Shown in pieces: positions 34,322-44,706 of a stretch of DNA of 58,714 nt. The translations under genes and the position numbers were made by a program. The number at the start of each line of letters is the position of its first letter. The first letter of the stretch is position 1. The notes under the pieces were generated by a model. That model worked only from the letters and a program-made list of their open reading frames with translations, ran no database searches and had not been told where the DNA came from. This DNA comes from Pseudomonas serbica (GTDB taxonomy: Bacteria; Pseudomonadota; Gammaproteobacteria; Pseudomonadales; Pseudomonadaceae): contig NZ_JAQIYM010000024.1 of NCBI RefSeq assembly GCF_028823535.1, positions 1 to 58,714 of the forward strand. Reading direction: 5' to 3'.

Positions 34322-35083
34322 ATGGCATTCAAGCCATTGATCGGCGTTACTGCATGCGTCAAACAGATTGGCCTGCACCCCTACCATGTCAGCGGCGACA
34401 AGTATTTGCGTGCTGTCAGCGTTGCGGCATTGGGGCTACCTGTTGTCATTCCTTCCCTGGGCGAACTGACCGAAATCGAGGACCTGCTGCCGCAGCTCGA
34501 TGGTCTGTTGCTGACCGGCTCGCCATCGAATGTGGAGCCCTTCCACTATCAAGGCCCCGACAGCGCTCCCGGCACGGAACACGATCCCCAGCGGGATCGC
34601 ACCACCCTTCCCCTGATTCGCGCGGCCATCGCCGCGGGCGTTCCGGTGCTCGGCATCTGCCGCGGCTTCCAGGAGATGAACGTGGCGTTCGGTGGCAGCC
34701 TGCATCAGAAGGTCCATGAACTCCCCGGCTTCCTCGATCATCGCGAGGCCAACCATCCGGACCTGGCGGTGCAATACGCACCGGCACATGCCGTCGATGT
34801 GCAGCCAGGCGGTGTGTTCCAGGCGCTGGATCTGCCGCCGGTGTTCCAGGTCAATTCGATTCACAGCCAGGGCATCGACCGCCTCGCTCCCGGCCTGCGC
34901 GCCGAAGCGCTCGCGCCCGATGGCTTGATCGAAGCGGTCTCGGTGGAGAACAGCCAGGCGTTTGCCCTCGGCGTGCAATGGCACCCGGAATGGCAGGTGC
35001 TGGACAACCCGCCGTACCTGAAGATTTTCCAGGCGTTTGGCGATGCGTGCCGGCAACGGGCGGCGCTGCGTAATCCGCGCTGA
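34322..35083 (+). CDS. puuD: Gamma-glutamyl-GABA hydrolase (class I glutamine-amidotransferase-like)
   Basis: A 253-aa protein of the peptidase C26 type. The nucleophile is in PVLGICRGFQEMNVAFGG, the His/Glu pair in GVQWHPEWQ, and GLLLTGSPSNVEP is the usual substrate loop. I take ATG 34322 (GAGG 9 bases upstream) over the in-frame GTG at 34313, which overlaps the ribosome site. It releases GABA and glutamate, ending the pathway begun by PuuA. Confidence 0.92.
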   Translation: MAFKPLIGVTACVKQIGLHPYHVSGDKYLRAVSVAALGLPVVIPSLGELTEIEDLLPQLDGLLLTGSPSNVEPFHYQGPDSAPGTEHDPQRDRTTLPLIRAAIAAGVPVLGICRGFQEMNVAFGGSLHQKVHELPGFLDHREANHPDLAVQYAPAHAVDVQPGGVFQALDLPPVFQVNSIHSQGIDRLAPGLRAEALAPDGLIEAVSVENSQAFALGVQWHPEWQVLDNPPYLKIFQAFGDACRQRAALRNPR

Positions 35084-35255
35084 CGTCATGAACGATCAAA
35101 TCATTTACTGCCCCCGTGGGTCTGGCGGGTGCGTTTGCGCGCATCCGTGACCCGCGACAACAACACACTGCAATAACAACAAGCACTACCAGGCAGCCAG
35201 GACGGCGGCGCCGAATAAGCCCGAGTGGAGTGCCCGTCAGGCACGCGCAATACCT

Positions 35256-35310
35256 TGTAGGAGCTGGCTTGCCAGCGAAGAGGCCTTTCGCTGGCAAGCC
35301 AGCTCCTACA
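35256..35310. repeat. REP-type hairpin upstream of potG
   Basis: TGTAGGAGCTGGCTTGCCAG (to 35279) and its complement CTGGCAAGCCAGCTCCTACA (to 35310) form a long near-perfect stem around a 7-base loop. It belongs to the 'tgtaggagctggcttgccagcg' subfamily, distinct from the 'gtgggagcggg' copies elsewhere in the window. The rest of the 326-base gap (35084-35409) shows no gene. Confidence 0.85.
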
Positions 35311-35409
35311 GAGACCGCGTCCTGATTGGCGCCTTACTGCAAGGGTTTGCAATCAACTATTAAGTCAGGCCGCGTTGGCCCGACGACTGAAACCTGTTGG
35401 GAGTTTCAC

Positions 35410-36552
35410 ATGGCAAACGCCTCCAGCATCTACAGGAAGGCTCTTGAAGGTCACCAGGCACCGAAAAAGGTGTTGGTGAAAGTCGACCGCGTCACCAAGA
35501 AGTTCGACGAGACCACCGCAGTGGACGATGTGTCACTGGAGATCCACCAGGGCGAAATCTTTGCCCTGCTCGGTGGTTCCGGTTCCGGCAAATCGACGCT
35601 GCTGCGCATGCTCGCCGGCTTCGAACGCCCGACCGAAGGCCGGATTTTGCTCGACGGCGTCGACATCACCGACATGCCGCCCTACGAGCGGCCGATCAAC
35701 ATGATGTTCCAGTCCTACGCGCTGTTCCCGCACATGACGGTGGCGCAGAACATCGCCTTCGGCCTCAAGCAGGACCGTTTGCCCGCCGCGGAAATCGACG
35801 CCCGCGTGGAAGAGATGCTGCGCCTGGTGCACATGACCCAGTACGCCAAGCGCAAACCCCATCAGTTGTCCGGCGGCCAGCGCCAGCGTGTGGCGTTGGC
35901 CCGCTCCCTGGCCAAGCGTCCGAAGCTGCTGTTGCTCGACGAACCGATGGGTGCGCTGGATAAAAAGCTGCGCTCGCAAATGCAGCTGGAGCTGGTGGAA
36001 ATCATCGAGCGCGTCGGCGTGACCTGCGTGATGGTGACCCACGACCAGGAAGAAGCCATGACCATGGCCCAGCGCATCGCGATCATGCACCTGGGCTGGA
36101 TCGCCCAGATCGGCAGCCCGGTCGACATCTATGAAGCGCCGGTCAGCCGCATGGTCTGCGAGTTCATCGGCAACGTGAACGCCTTCGACGGCACCGTGGT
36201 GGAAGACCTGGAGGGCCACGCGATCATTCACAGCGCGGACCTGGAGCAGAAGATCTACGTTGGCCACGGCGTCAGTACGTCGGTGCAGGACAAGTCGATC
36301 ACCTACGCCATCCGCCCGGAAAAACTGCTGGTCAGCACCACCAAGCCGGACACCCGCTACAACTGGTCCAGCGGCAAGGTGCATGACATTGCCTACCTCG
36401 GCGGGCACTCGGTGTTCTACGTCAAGCTGCCGGGCGGCAAGGTCGTGCAATCGTTCATGGCCAACGCCGAACGCCGTGGTGCGCGTCCGACCTGGGACGA
36501 TCAGGTCTACGTGTGGTGGGAAGACGACAGCGGCGTGGTACTGCGCGCATGA
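35410..36552 (+). CDS. potG: Polyamine ABC transporter ATPase (PotG-like)
   Basis: A 380-aa ATPase starting at ATG 35410 behind GGGAG. Walker A is GGSGSGKSTL (near residue 58), the signature LSGGQRQRVALARSLA and Walker B LLLLDEPMGALD are intact. The C-terminal TOBE-like part (VHDIAYLGGHSVFYVKL, ending in a W.DDS.VVL pattern) resembles E. coli PotG. It energises putrescine import by PotH/PotI/PotF. It overlaps the next gene by 4 bases. Confidence 0.93.
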   Translation: MANASSIYRKALEGHQAPKKVLVKVDRVTKKFDETTAVDDVSLEIHQGEIFALLGGSGSGKSTLLRMLAGFERPTEGRILLDGVDITDMPPYERPINMMFQSYALFPHMTVAQNIAFGLKQDRLPAAEIDARVEEMLRLVHMTQYAKRKPHQLSGGQRQRVALARSLAKRPKLLLLDEPMGALDKKLRSQMQLELVEIIERVGVTCVMVTHDQEEAMTMAQRIAIMHLGWIAQIGSPVDIYEAPVSRMVCEFIGNVNAFDGTVVEDLEGHAIIHSADLEQKIYVGHGVSTSVQDKSITYAIRPEKLLVSTTKPDTRYNWSSGKVHDIAYLGGHSVFYVKLPGGKVVQSFMANAERRGARPTWDDQVYVWWEDDSGVVLRA

Positions 36553-37463
36553 GAACCTTCAATCAGCAATTGCTGCGCCTGGTGCCCAGCGGACGAAAAC
36601 TGGTCATCGGCATTCCGTTCCTGTGGCTGTGCCTGTTCTTCCTGTTGCCGTTCTTCCTGGTGATGAAGATCAGCTTCTCGGAAGCGGCCCTGGCCATTCC
36701 GCCCTACTCGGAGATCTACACCTACGCCGAGCAGAAATTCAACCTGCTGCTCAACATCGGCAACTACACCTTGCTGGGCGAAGACGAGTTGTACCTGTCG
36801 GCTTACCTGGGTTCGTTGAAGGTCGCGCTGTTCAGCACAATGGCGTGCCTGGTGATCGGTTTCCCGATGGCCTATGCGATCACCAAGGCGAGCAAGGAAG
36901 CGCAAAACGTCCTGTTGCTGTTGATCATGATGCCGACCTGGACCGCGATCCTGATCCGCGTTTATGCCTGGATGGGAATCCTCAGCAACAATGGCTTGCT
37001 CAACGGCTTCCTGATGTGGACCGGCCTGACCTCGCACCCGATCGAGATCCTCAACACCAACACCGCCGTGTACATCGGCGTGGTGTATGCGTACCTGCCG
37101 TTCATGATCCTGCCGCTGTACGCCAACCTGGTGAAGCACGATCAGAGCTTGCTGGAAGCGGCGTCGGACCTGGGTTCGAGCGCCTTCAACAACTTCTGGA
37201 AAATCACCGTGCCGCTGGCCAAGAACGGCATCATTGCCGGCTGCATGCTGGTGTTCATTCCGGTGGTGGGTGAGTTCGTGATTCCTGAACTGCTCGGCGG
37301 TCCGGAGACCCTGATGATCGGCCGCGTGCTGTGGCAGGAGTTCTTCAACAACCGCGACTGGCCGGTGGCATCCGCCCTGGCGGTGGTGATGCTGTTGATC
37401 CTGATTGTGCCGATCCTGCTGTTCAACCGCAGTCAAGCCAAAGAGATGGAGGCACGGGGATGA
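36549..37463 (+). CDS. potH: Polyamine ABC transporter permease (PotH-like)
   Basis: A 304-aa permease with six helices, beginning MRTFNQQLLRLVPSGRK at an ATG overlapping the potG stop. The EAA loop (EAASDLGSSAFNNFWKITVP) that docks on the ATPase is present, and VGEFVIPELLGGPET near the end is typical of PotB/PotH. It pairs with PotI as a heterodimeric channel and overlaps potI by 4 bases. Confidence 0.93.
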   Translation: MRTFNQQLLRLVPSGRKLVIGIPFLWLCLFFLLPFFLVMKISFSEAALAIPPYSEIYTYAEQKFNLLLNIGNYTLLGEDELYLSAYLGSLKVALFSTMACLVIGFPMAYAITKASKEAQNVLLLLIMMPTWTAILIRVYAWMGILSNNGLLNGFLMWTGLTSHPIEILNTNTAVYIGVVYAYLPFMILPLYANLVKHDQSLLEAASDLGSSAFNNFWKITVPLAKNGIIAGCMLVFIPVVGEFVIPELLGGPETLMIGRVLWQEFFNNRDWPVASALAVVMLLILIVPILLFNRSQAKEMEARG

Positions 37464-38344
37464 AACGCTTCGGATTTTCAAAGTTCATGCTGATTTTCGG
37501 CCTGTCGTTTATCTACTTGCCGATGCTGATCCTGGTGATCTACTCGTTCAACGCCTCGAAGCTGGTGACGGTGTGGGGTGGCTGGTCGTTCAAGTGGTAC
37601 GCCGGCCTGCTCGACAACTCGCAACTGATGGGCTCGGTGGTGCGCTCTCTGGAAATCGCCTGCTACACGGCGATTGCCGCCGTCGCATTGGGCACGCTGG
37701 CCGCGTTCGTGCTGACTCGCGTCACCCGCTTCAAGGGCCGCACGCTGTTCGGCGGCCTGGTGACCGCGCCGCTGGTGATGCCGGAAGTGATCACCGGCCT
37801 GTCGCTGTTGTTGCTGTTCGTGGCCATGGCGCAGTTGATCGGCTGGCCAATGGAGCGTGGCATCGTGACGATCTGGATCGCCCACACCACGTTTTGTGCC
37901 GCCTACGTTGCAGTGGTAGTCTCCGCCCGCCTTCGCGAGCTGGACCTGTCCATCGAGGAAGCGGCCATGGACCTGGGTGCGAAGCCATTCAAGGTGTTTT
38001 TCCTGATCACCATCCCGATGATCGCGCCATCCCTGGCAGCCGGCGGCATGATGTCGTTTGCCCTGTCGCTGGATGACCTGGTACTGGCGAGTTTCGTCTC
38101 GGGCCCGGGTTCCACCACCCTGCCGATGGAAGTGTTCTCGGCGGTGCGCCTGGGCGTGAAACCGGAAATCAACGCCGTGGCCAGCCTGATCCTGTTGGCT
38201 GTATCGATCGTGACCTTCATGGTCTGGTACTTCAGCCGCCGTGCCGAAGCCAACCGTAAACGCGCGATCCAGGAAGCCATGGACCAGACGGCGAGCGAAT
38301 CCTGGCAGCAACCGAAAAAGCAAATGGTAGAAGCGACGGCCTAG
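37460..38344 (+). CDS. potI: Polyamine ABC transporter permease (PotI-like)
   Basis: A 294-aa second permease, start coupled to the potH stop (ATGA). The EAA loop reads EEAAMDLGAKPFKVFFLITI, and SFALSLDDLVLASFVSGPGS is the usual PotC/PotI C-terminal motif. The C-terminal 40 residues are polar and extend past the last helix. It precedes potF by 54 bases. Confidence 0.93.
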   Translation: MKRFGFSKFMLIFGLSFIYLPMLILVIYSFNASKLVTVWGGWSFKWYAGLLDNSQLMGSVVRSLEIACYTAIAAVALGTLAAFVLTRVTRFKGRTLFGGLVTAPLVMPEVITGLSLLLLFVAMAQLIGWPMERGIVTIWIAHTTFCAAYVAVVVSARLRELDLSIEEAAMDLGAKPFKVFFLITIPMIAPSLAAGGMMSFALSLDDLVLASFVSGPGSTTLPMEVFSAVRLGVKPEINAVASLILLAVSIVTFMVWYFSRRAEANRKRAIQEAMDQTASESWQQPKKQMVEATA

Positions 38345-38398
38345 TGCCGTCGCGTTTCACAGTCTTTGCGTTTGAATAAAAAGAATGGAGTTGTACCG

Positions 38399-39496
38399 AT
38401 GAAAATGTTTGGCAGGACTCTGCTGACACTGTCCTTATTGGGCGCAATCGCCTCGGGCGCCCAGGCCAATGACAAGGTTCTGCGCGTCTATAACTGGTCG
38501 GATTACATTGCCCCGGATACGGTCAAGAAGTTCGAAGACGAGACCGGCATCCGTGTGACCTACGATGTGTTCGACAGCAACGAAACCCTGGAAGCCCGCC
38601 TGCTGGCGGGCAAGTCCGGCTACGACCTGGTCGTGCCGTCCAACAGCTTCCTGGCCAAGCAGATCAAGGCCGGGGTCTACCAGGAACTGGACAAGTCGAA
38701 GCTGCCGAACTGGAAGAACCTCAATCCGGTGCTGCTGAAAAACGCCTCCGCCAGCGACCCGGGCAACGCCCACGCCTTCCCGTACATGTGGGGTTCGATC
38801 GGGATCGGCTTCAACCCGCAGAAGGTCAAGGAAGTGCTCGGCGCCAACGCCCCGACCAACTCCTGGGACCTGCTGTTCAAACCGGAAAACGCCGAAAAGC
38901 TCAAAGCCTGCGGCATCAGTTTCCTCGATTCGCCCACCGAGATGATCCCGGCCGCCCTGCACTACCTGGGCTACCCGGTGAACGATCAGGACAAGGCGCA
39001 CATCGCCGAAGCCGAAGCGCTGTTCATGAAAATCCGCCCGTCGGTGGCGTATTTCCATTCCTCCAAGTACATCTCGGACCTGGCCAACGGCAACATCTGC
39101 GTGGCCGTCGGTTACTCCGGCGACGTGCTGCAGGCCAAGGCCCGCGCCGAGGAAGCCGGGGACAAGGTGAAGATCGACTACAGCATCCCGAAGGAAGGCG
39201 CCGGCAGTTTCTACGACATGGTCGCCATCCCGCGCGATGCCGCCAACGTCGACAACGCCTACCAGTTCATGAACTTCCTGATGCGCCCGGACATCATCGC
39301 CGAGATCACCAACAACATCGGCTACAGCAATGCAAACTCGGCGGCGACGCCGTTGGTGGACGAGGCGATTCGCAACGAACCGGGTTCGTACCCGCCCGAA
39401 GCGGTGATGGCGACCTTGTATGCCGTACCTGACCAGCCGATTGCGGTGCAGCGGATCATGACCCGGGGTTGGACCAAGGTGAAACTCGGCAAATAA
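38399..39496 (+). CDS. potF: Putrescine-binding periplasmic protein (PotF-like)
   Basis: A 365-aa binding protein with a signal peptide (FGRTLLTLSLLGAIASGAQA, cleavage before NDK). The mature start RVYNWSDYIAPDTVKKFEDE and later YFHSSKYISDLANGNICVAV and NANSAATPLVDEAIR closely match PotF/SpuD. It delivers putrescine to PotGHI. Placement after a complete puu pathway makes putrescine the likely ligand. Confidence 0.94.
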   Translation: MKMFGRTLLTLSLLGAIASGAQANDKVLRVYNWSDYIAPDTVKKFEDETGIRVTYDVFDSNETLEARLLAGKSGYDLVVPSNSFLAKQIKAGVYQELDKSKLPNWKNLNPVLLKNASASDPGNAHAFPYMWGSIGIGFNPQKVKEVLGANAPTNSWDLLFKPENAEKLKACGISFLDSPTEMIPAALHYLGYPVNDQDKAHIAEAEALFMKIRPSVAYFHSSKYISDLANGNICVAVGYSGDVLQAKARAEEAGDKVKIDYSIPKEGAGSFYDMVAIPRDAANVDNAYQFMNFLMRPDIIAEITNNIGYSNANSAATPLVDEAIRNEPGSYPPEAVMATLYAVPDQPIAVQRIMTRGWTKVKLGK

Positions 39497-39505
39497 TCCC
39501 ACTGC

Positions 39506-39619
39506 TGATCGTTCCCACGCTCTGCGTGGGAATGCCTCAACGGACGCTCCGCGTTCGGCTCTAGAAAGGGACGCGGAGCGTCCCGGGATGCATTCCCACG
39601 CAGAGCGTGGGAACGATCA
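39506..39619. repeat. Nested palindromic repeat element after potF
   Basis: TGATCGTTCCCACGCTCTGC (39506-39535 in full) is exactly mirrored by the complement at 39590-39619. Inside lies a second inverted pair (GGACGCTCCGCG near 39542 and CGCGGAGCGTCC near 39572). Each outer arm also contains its own small dyad (CCCACGC-TCT-GCGTGGG). It differs from the REP family elsewhere in the window and could fold downstream of the pot mRNA. Confidence 0.85.
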
Positions 39620-39698
39620 TCGCTGGCCCCTTTTATATTCATGCAGCGCCTTACCACCGCTGCATCCCTCACCTGGCTCCTCGGTTAAGGTGAAGTTT

Positions 39699-39722
39699 GG
39701 CGCCCTCGGGCGCCTTTTTTTG
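39699..39722 (+). terminator. Rho-independent terminator downstream of the pot operon
   Basis: GGCGCCC-TC-GGGCGCC followed by seven T. It comes after the nested repeat and just before the convergent thpR gene ends at 39730. Confidence 0.9.
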
Positions 39723-39729
39723 TTTTGGC

Positions 39730-40269
39730 TCAGGCACCGCCCAACGGCCATTCGGCCAACGCCCGATAGCGACCCTTATGCGACTCGAACAAGGTGAAGC
39801 GATCAGCCCGCAGGATGAATTCCGCCGGTGTGGCGGACTCCGGCACCGGCGCCCGATAGTCACGCGCCAGGGTCAAATGCGGGCGAAATTCCCGGGGCGC
39901 ATCTTCCAGGCCGAACGGCAAAAGGGCTTGCTCCAGGTCATACACCAGCCGCAACAACGCCGGCGACGCCTGCTCGGGCGCCAGCACCAGGGCCCCTGCC
40001 CTGCGCCAGACATCCAGGCGATCCAGCTCCACCGTCAGGCGTTCCCCCGGCGTGCGCACCGACGCGGCAGCGCTGCAGAGGTCGGCAATCTGCGCGATCT
40101 CCACCGCCCCGAGAAACTTCAGGGTCAGGTGAAAATTCTCCACCGGCACCGGACGCCCGCTGCGCAGGTGCAAGGCGCCGCGCCATTGGCCGATGGCCTT
40201 ACGCAGCGCGGGCGCGCAGTCCAAGGCGAAAAACAGCCGTTTGAACGGTTCGTGGGTATCGTCATTCAT
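39730..40269 (-). CDS. thpR: RNA 2',3'-cyclic phosphodiesterase (ThpR, LigT family)
   Basis: A 179-aa 2H phosphoesterase with both catalytic HxT motifs, NFHLTLKFLG near residue 46 and FRPHLTLARD near residue 134. RLFFALDCAPALRKAI at the start is typical. It opens 2',3'-cyclic phosphate ends of RNA. The start at 40269 is chosen for the family N-terminus; an in-frame ATG at 40302 adds only 11 unlikely residues. Confidence 0.9.
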   Translation of the reverse strand: MNDDTHEPFKRLFFALDCAPALRKAIGQWRGALHLRSGRPVPVENFHLTLKFLGAVEIAQIADLCSAAASVRTPGERLTVELDRLDVWRRAGALVLAPEQASPALLRLVYDLEQALLPFGLEDAPREFRPHLTLARDYRAPVPESATPAEFILRADRFTLFESHKGRYRALAEWPLGGA

Positions 40270-40343
40270 GCCTGGTCTCTCGTTTCTGGCGTCTGCCGGC
40301 ATGCAAGTTATAGTTGATGCAAGCGAATCAACCGGAGGGGAGT

Positions 40344-40538
40344 ATGCGCCAGATCCTCAGCAAGGAACCTTGGTGGGCCGCGCCGCCTCAGCCCGGCCAG
40401 GACGAAATGGAGCTGGAATGGGGCTGGCTGGTGCATTACAGCGAAGGCGAGCCGCGTTTCGAGTTCATCCGCGAGCGACCGAGCGATCTCGAAATCCGTA
40501 ACCGCAAGAGTTGCCGGATCACCCCGACAGCGGAGTGA
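40344..40538 (+). CDS. Conserved small protein, unknown function
   Basis: A 64-aa acidic, Trp-rich protein (LSKEPWWAAPPQPGQDEMEL, LEWGWLVHYSEGEPRFEF) starting at ATG 40344 right after GGAGGGG. No signal or membrane segment. It is divergent from thpR. I recognise no family; the strong ribosome site and GC-rich codons argue that it is real. Confidence 0.7.
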   Translation: MRQILSKEPWWAAPPQPGQDEMELEWGWLVHYSEGEPRFEFIRERPSDLEIRNRKSCRITPTAE

Positions 40539-40553
40539 TCCGACGATGTCGGC

Positions 40554-40907
40554 TCAAGCCTGCACGATCATTTCAAACCCGCCGAAAATCATCCTTTGAC
40601 CATCGAACGGCATGGGATTGACGTCCGGTTGTACCCGCGGATCGGTCATCAGTTTCGCCATCCCGGCATCACGGGTGGCCTTGTCCGGCCAGACGATCCA
40701 GGAAAACACCACGGTTTCATCCTCCTTGAGTTTTACCGCCATGGGAAACGAGGTCACCTTGCCGTCCGGGACGTCGTCGCCCCAGCACTCGGCGAGGCTG
40801 AGCGCGCCGTTCTCGATGAAAATGGCGGCGGCCATTTGGGCGTGCTGCCTGAATTTTTCGCGGTTGGCGGTGGGTACGGCAATGACAAAGCCATCGACAT
40901 AAGACAT
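40554..40907 (-). CDS. DUF1428 family protein
   Basis: A 117-aa protein of the DUF1428 (YbaA-like) family: YVDGFVIAVPTANREKFRQH at the N-terminus, ECWGDDVPDGKVTSFPMAVK, then FSWIVWPDKATRDAGMAKLM and FGGFEMIVQA at the end. The start at 40907 has AAGGAG 7 bases upstream. A ferredoxin-like dimeric alpha-beta barrel is expected; its role is unknown. Confidence 0.9.
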   Translation of the reverse strand: MSYVDGFVIAVPTANREKFRQHAQMAAAIFIENGALSLAECWGDDVPDGKVTSFPMAVKLKEDETVVFSWIVWPDKATRDAGMAKLMTDPRVQPDVNPMPFDGQRMIFGGFEMIVQA

Positions 40908-40923
40908 GAGCGTTCTCCTTGGG

Positions 40924-41988
40924 TCATGGGTTGAGCTGCTGGTTAGTCGACTGGGTCGGGCTCCAATCGACAGCCCCGCCGTCCGGACCGACCGACGGTT
41001 GGGCGCTCTGCGCCAGGCTCCCTTCGATCTGCGAGGCCATGTACAAGGTGCTCGCCATGACACCGGTCGTCGGGTTCTGCAGCAGCTTCGTCCAGGCCTT
41101 GTCGAACGTGTTGCCCAGGCTGCTGCGAATCAACGCTTCGCTGTCTGGCCGGTCGTTGGCCTGGATGATCGCCCGAACGCCCGCTACGCCGACGGAGATC
41201 AGCGCACCGGCAAGTTTCCCGGCTGCCGCCGCTACCGCACTGGCCGCCCCGCGCGGGGCCATCTCGGCCTCAATGCGTTGACTGGCGCGCTTGGCCACCG
41301 GCGCCATGGCGGTGTCGGTGGAGCCCACGCCCTTGTCGCCACCGGCCTTGTGGACCTTGTCGACCAGCGCGGCGTAGGCCGGCAACGTCGCCAACTGTTC
41401 AGTGTGCACAACCTGGAACAGCGAGGCGTCCCTGGCGGGTGGCGGTCCGAGGGCAATCGCGGGGATTTTCCGGACGCGGCCATTGAGCTGGGCCATTGGC
41501 ACGCCATGGCGCTGGGAGATCTTCTGCAGTTCTTCCTTGACAATGTCCACGTAGAACGCCGCTGCCAGGGTGAGAATCGCATCCGGGTCGACCTCGAGCG
41601 CCGCCGGGGCCAGCACTTTTTCCTGGTACTTATCCAGCAGGTAGGCCGCCAGGCGTTTTGCCGTCGCATCCTGTTCGCCCTGGGAACTGATGGAGTACCA
41701 ACTGACTTTCATCGACAGCCATTCCTGGGTCCAATAACTGCTGAACCAGGGTATGAAGTTTTCTTCGGTCAGCTGATAGACGCGGGTGCGCCAGTAATCC
41801 ATGGCCCCGCGCGCGTAGATCTTTGCCTGATCGGTGGCCGATTGCGATGCTGCAATGATCTCTCGGTCCACTTGCTGCCAGGTGCTCGGGGAAATCATGA
41901 CCTGGGGCACTTCCACCGGGGCAGGCGGGGCCGTGACGCATCCCGCCAACACCACCAGCACGGCGACGATCAGCGAACGCAGGTTCAA
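40924..41988 (-). CDS. Lipoprotein of unknown function
   Basis: The best start is TTG at 41988 (AGGAAA 9 bases upstream), giving NLRSLIVAVLVVLAGCVTAPP, a good lipoprotein signal with Cys at residue 14. The in-frame ATG at 42036 would add 16 polar residues ahead of it. The mature protein, about 340 residues, is helical and alanine-rich, with a Gly/Ala stretch (GAASAVAAAAGKLAGALISV) that may associate with membrane. I recognise no family. It ends 17 bases before the DUF1428 start and could be co-transcribed with it. Confidence 0.8.
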   Translation of the reverse strand: MNLRSLIVAVLVVLAGCVTAPPAPVEVPQVMISPSTWQQVDREIIAASQSATDQAKIYARGAMDYWRTRVYQLTEENFIPWFSSYWTQEWLSMKVSWYSISSQGEQDATAKRLAAYLLDKYQEKVLAPAALEVDPDAILTLAAAFYVDIVKEELQKISQRHGVPMAQLNGRVRKIPAIALGPPPARDASLFQVVHTEQLATLPAYAALVDKVHKAGGDKGVGSTDTAMAPVAKRASQRIEAEMAPRGAASAVAAAAGKLAGALISVGVAGVRAIIQANDRPDSEALIRSSLGNTFDKAWTKLLQNPTTGVMASTLYMASQIEGSLAQSAQPSVGPDGGAVDWSPTQSTNQQLNP

Positions 41989-42102
41989 GATCGCGGTTTC
42001 CTGAAAAGTACGCCGAACGGGAGGTCCGGCGTTCATTAGCCCCTGGTTTGAGTATAGGTGGCGGCCGTTGTCCGCTCAGAATCGATAGTGACCTTGAGGC
42101 CG

Positions 42103-42166
42103 CCTTCGCGAGCAAGCCCGCTCCCACAGACCCATACCCCTGTGGGAGCGGGCTTGCTCGCGAAGG
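42103..42166. repeat. REPIN upstream of the lipoprotein gene
   Basis: CCTTCGCGAGCAAGCCCGCT (to 42129) and the complement ending GGGCTTGCTCGCGAAGG (42140-42166) are separated by only about 10 bases, the shortest spacer among the copies here. Confidence 0.88.
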
Positions 42167-42304
42167 GGCCATCGAGAACATCTACAGGATCCGACCATCA
42201 CTCCCATCGATATTCACCATCGCCACGATTGCCTTCCGCCCACCGACCGTCAGCGTAGGATCAACGCCAACCCCACACCAAACCCTGTAGCGGAGGGTCC
42301 AACC

Positions 42305-42397
42305 ATGCTGATCCATCTCCTGACCTGCCTGGCCCTGACGGCCTTCACGTTGAGCGCATTCGGCTGGTACCTTCTTTCCGAGGAGCGCACGTCATGA
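42305..42397 (+). CDS. 30-aa hydrophobic peptide coupled to the next ORF
   Basis: ATG 42305 has GGAGGG 8 bases upstream and opens a 30-codon frame with one hydrophobic helix (LIHLLTCLALTAFTLSAFGW). Its TGA overlaps the ATG of the following 86-aa gene. This ATGA coupling and the good ribosome site suggest a real small membrane peptide, or a leader peptide for the next gene. Confidence 0.55.
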   Translation: MLIHLLTCLALTAFTLSAFGWYLLSEERTS

Positions 42398-42625
42398 TCT
42401 ACCACGTCACCCTGGCCGTGAGCTTCCCGGTGTTCGGTAACAACTACTACTCGCAACCCTTCGAGTCTCGTAAAGTATTGACCCTGATGTTCGACAAAAA
42501 ATTCGAAGCGCTGCTGATTCCGGCAGCCGGCCATCACTTCAGCAACGAAGTGGTCGGGCTCAACGATCAGTTCCGCTTTCTCAACGATGTGCTGGCCGAG
42601 CATTTGTCGGCGACCGAAGCCGCCT

Positions 42626-42654
<29 letters not shown>
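42394..42654 (+). CDS. Small conserved protein, unknown function
   Basis: An 86-aa soluble protein (YHVTLAVSFPVFGNNYYSQP, then FDKKFEALLIPAAGHHFSNE). No family is recognised. Its own ribosome site (GAGGAG) lies in the preceding ORF. Its last 29 bases overlap the 3' end of the convergent epimerase gene, so the two transcripts are antisense over that stretch. Confidence 0.65.
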
Positions 42655-43575
<921 letters not shown>

Positions 43576-43576
<1 letters not shown>

Positions 43577-44700
43577 TATTGAGCCTCCGATACGCGGGTG
43601 TTGGGGTTGGGATTGCGATCCATTGCGATCAGCTCCCCTAATTGATCGATGAACTCACGGCTGTCACTGAGCAATCCTTGCCAGTCCGTGGGAAAGCGAA
43701 CATTCAACGGCAATTGATCGATGCGCCAGCGCGGCGGCAGCGGATGATCAAACCGGGCGGCGACCTGCAAGCCCATTTCGCTGGCAGCGAACGGCCCGCG
43801 CAACACTGTCGGCGTACGCCCGGCGCTGTCGACTGCCTGGACCACATGGGCGCTCAACCACTCACCATCCGGCATGCGCACCCGCAGCGGCTGGCCAATG
43901 GCGGCGTAGCTGATGTTCAGCGGTTCCAGGTAAATCCACAGCAGCGGGTCTTCCAGTCGCTCTATGCGCATCAGCAACGTACCGGCGCCGACGTTTTCGC
44001 CGGGGTTGACCAAGACCTCGGCAATCCGGCCGCTTTGCGCGGCGTTGATCGGCAGCGCAGCCAGGCGGGTTTTCAGCCACTGTTGTTCGGCCTGCTGTTG
44101 AATGACATCGCGCTCGACGCTTAGCGGCGCCTGGTTGGCCAGTTGTTCACGGCGCTCGAACGCCAGCAGATCCGCCCTGAAACTGTCGAGCTCGGACTTC
44201 GCCGACAGTACCTCGCCAGGCGACACCGCCCCTCTGGCAACCAGACTTTCAAGCACCCCCACCCGCTCCTGCGCCCTGCCGATGCGGGTCTTGAGCAACT
44301 GCCGTTCGCTGCCACCCAACCTGGTATCGCGCGCAGGTCGGGTTTGGGTCGGCATGGCCGACAGTTGCGATAACCGGGCGCGCCATTCCGGGTTGTCGAG
44401 ATTGACCAAGGGCTGGTCGGTCCGGACCTGATCACCGGCTTTGACGAACAATTGCTCGACACGCCCGGTATCCCGGGCGCGCACCTCGAGAATCGGCAGG
44501 CGCAACTGAGCCGGCGCGTCGATCATCAACATGCCGTAGGCCAGCTTGGCCCCCAGCCAGATCAACGGGCTGGCGACCAACAACAGGATCAAATACCAGC
44601 GCACGCGGAAGGCCATGCGTTTGCCCGGCGCGTAGAGCACGGTCAAACCCTGTTCCTGAGTTGGACTCAACTCTTTACGACTATCGAAACGAATCTTCAT
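43576..44700 (-). CDS. HlyD-family membrane-fusion-like protein of the polysaccharide operon
   Basis: A 374-aa protein with one membrane helix near residues 33-55 (YLILLLVASPLIWLGAKLA), then a lipoyl-like half (VRARDTGRVEQLFVKAGDQV), a helical hairpin (about residues 125-215) and the second half (AQSGRIAEVLVNPGENVGAG). The layout parallels Alg44's periplasmic part, but there is no N-terminal PilZ domain. It could bridge the synthase and the periplasm during polymer export. It starts 6 bases after the preceding gene. Confidence 0.85.
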
Positions 44701-44706
44701 GACGGC

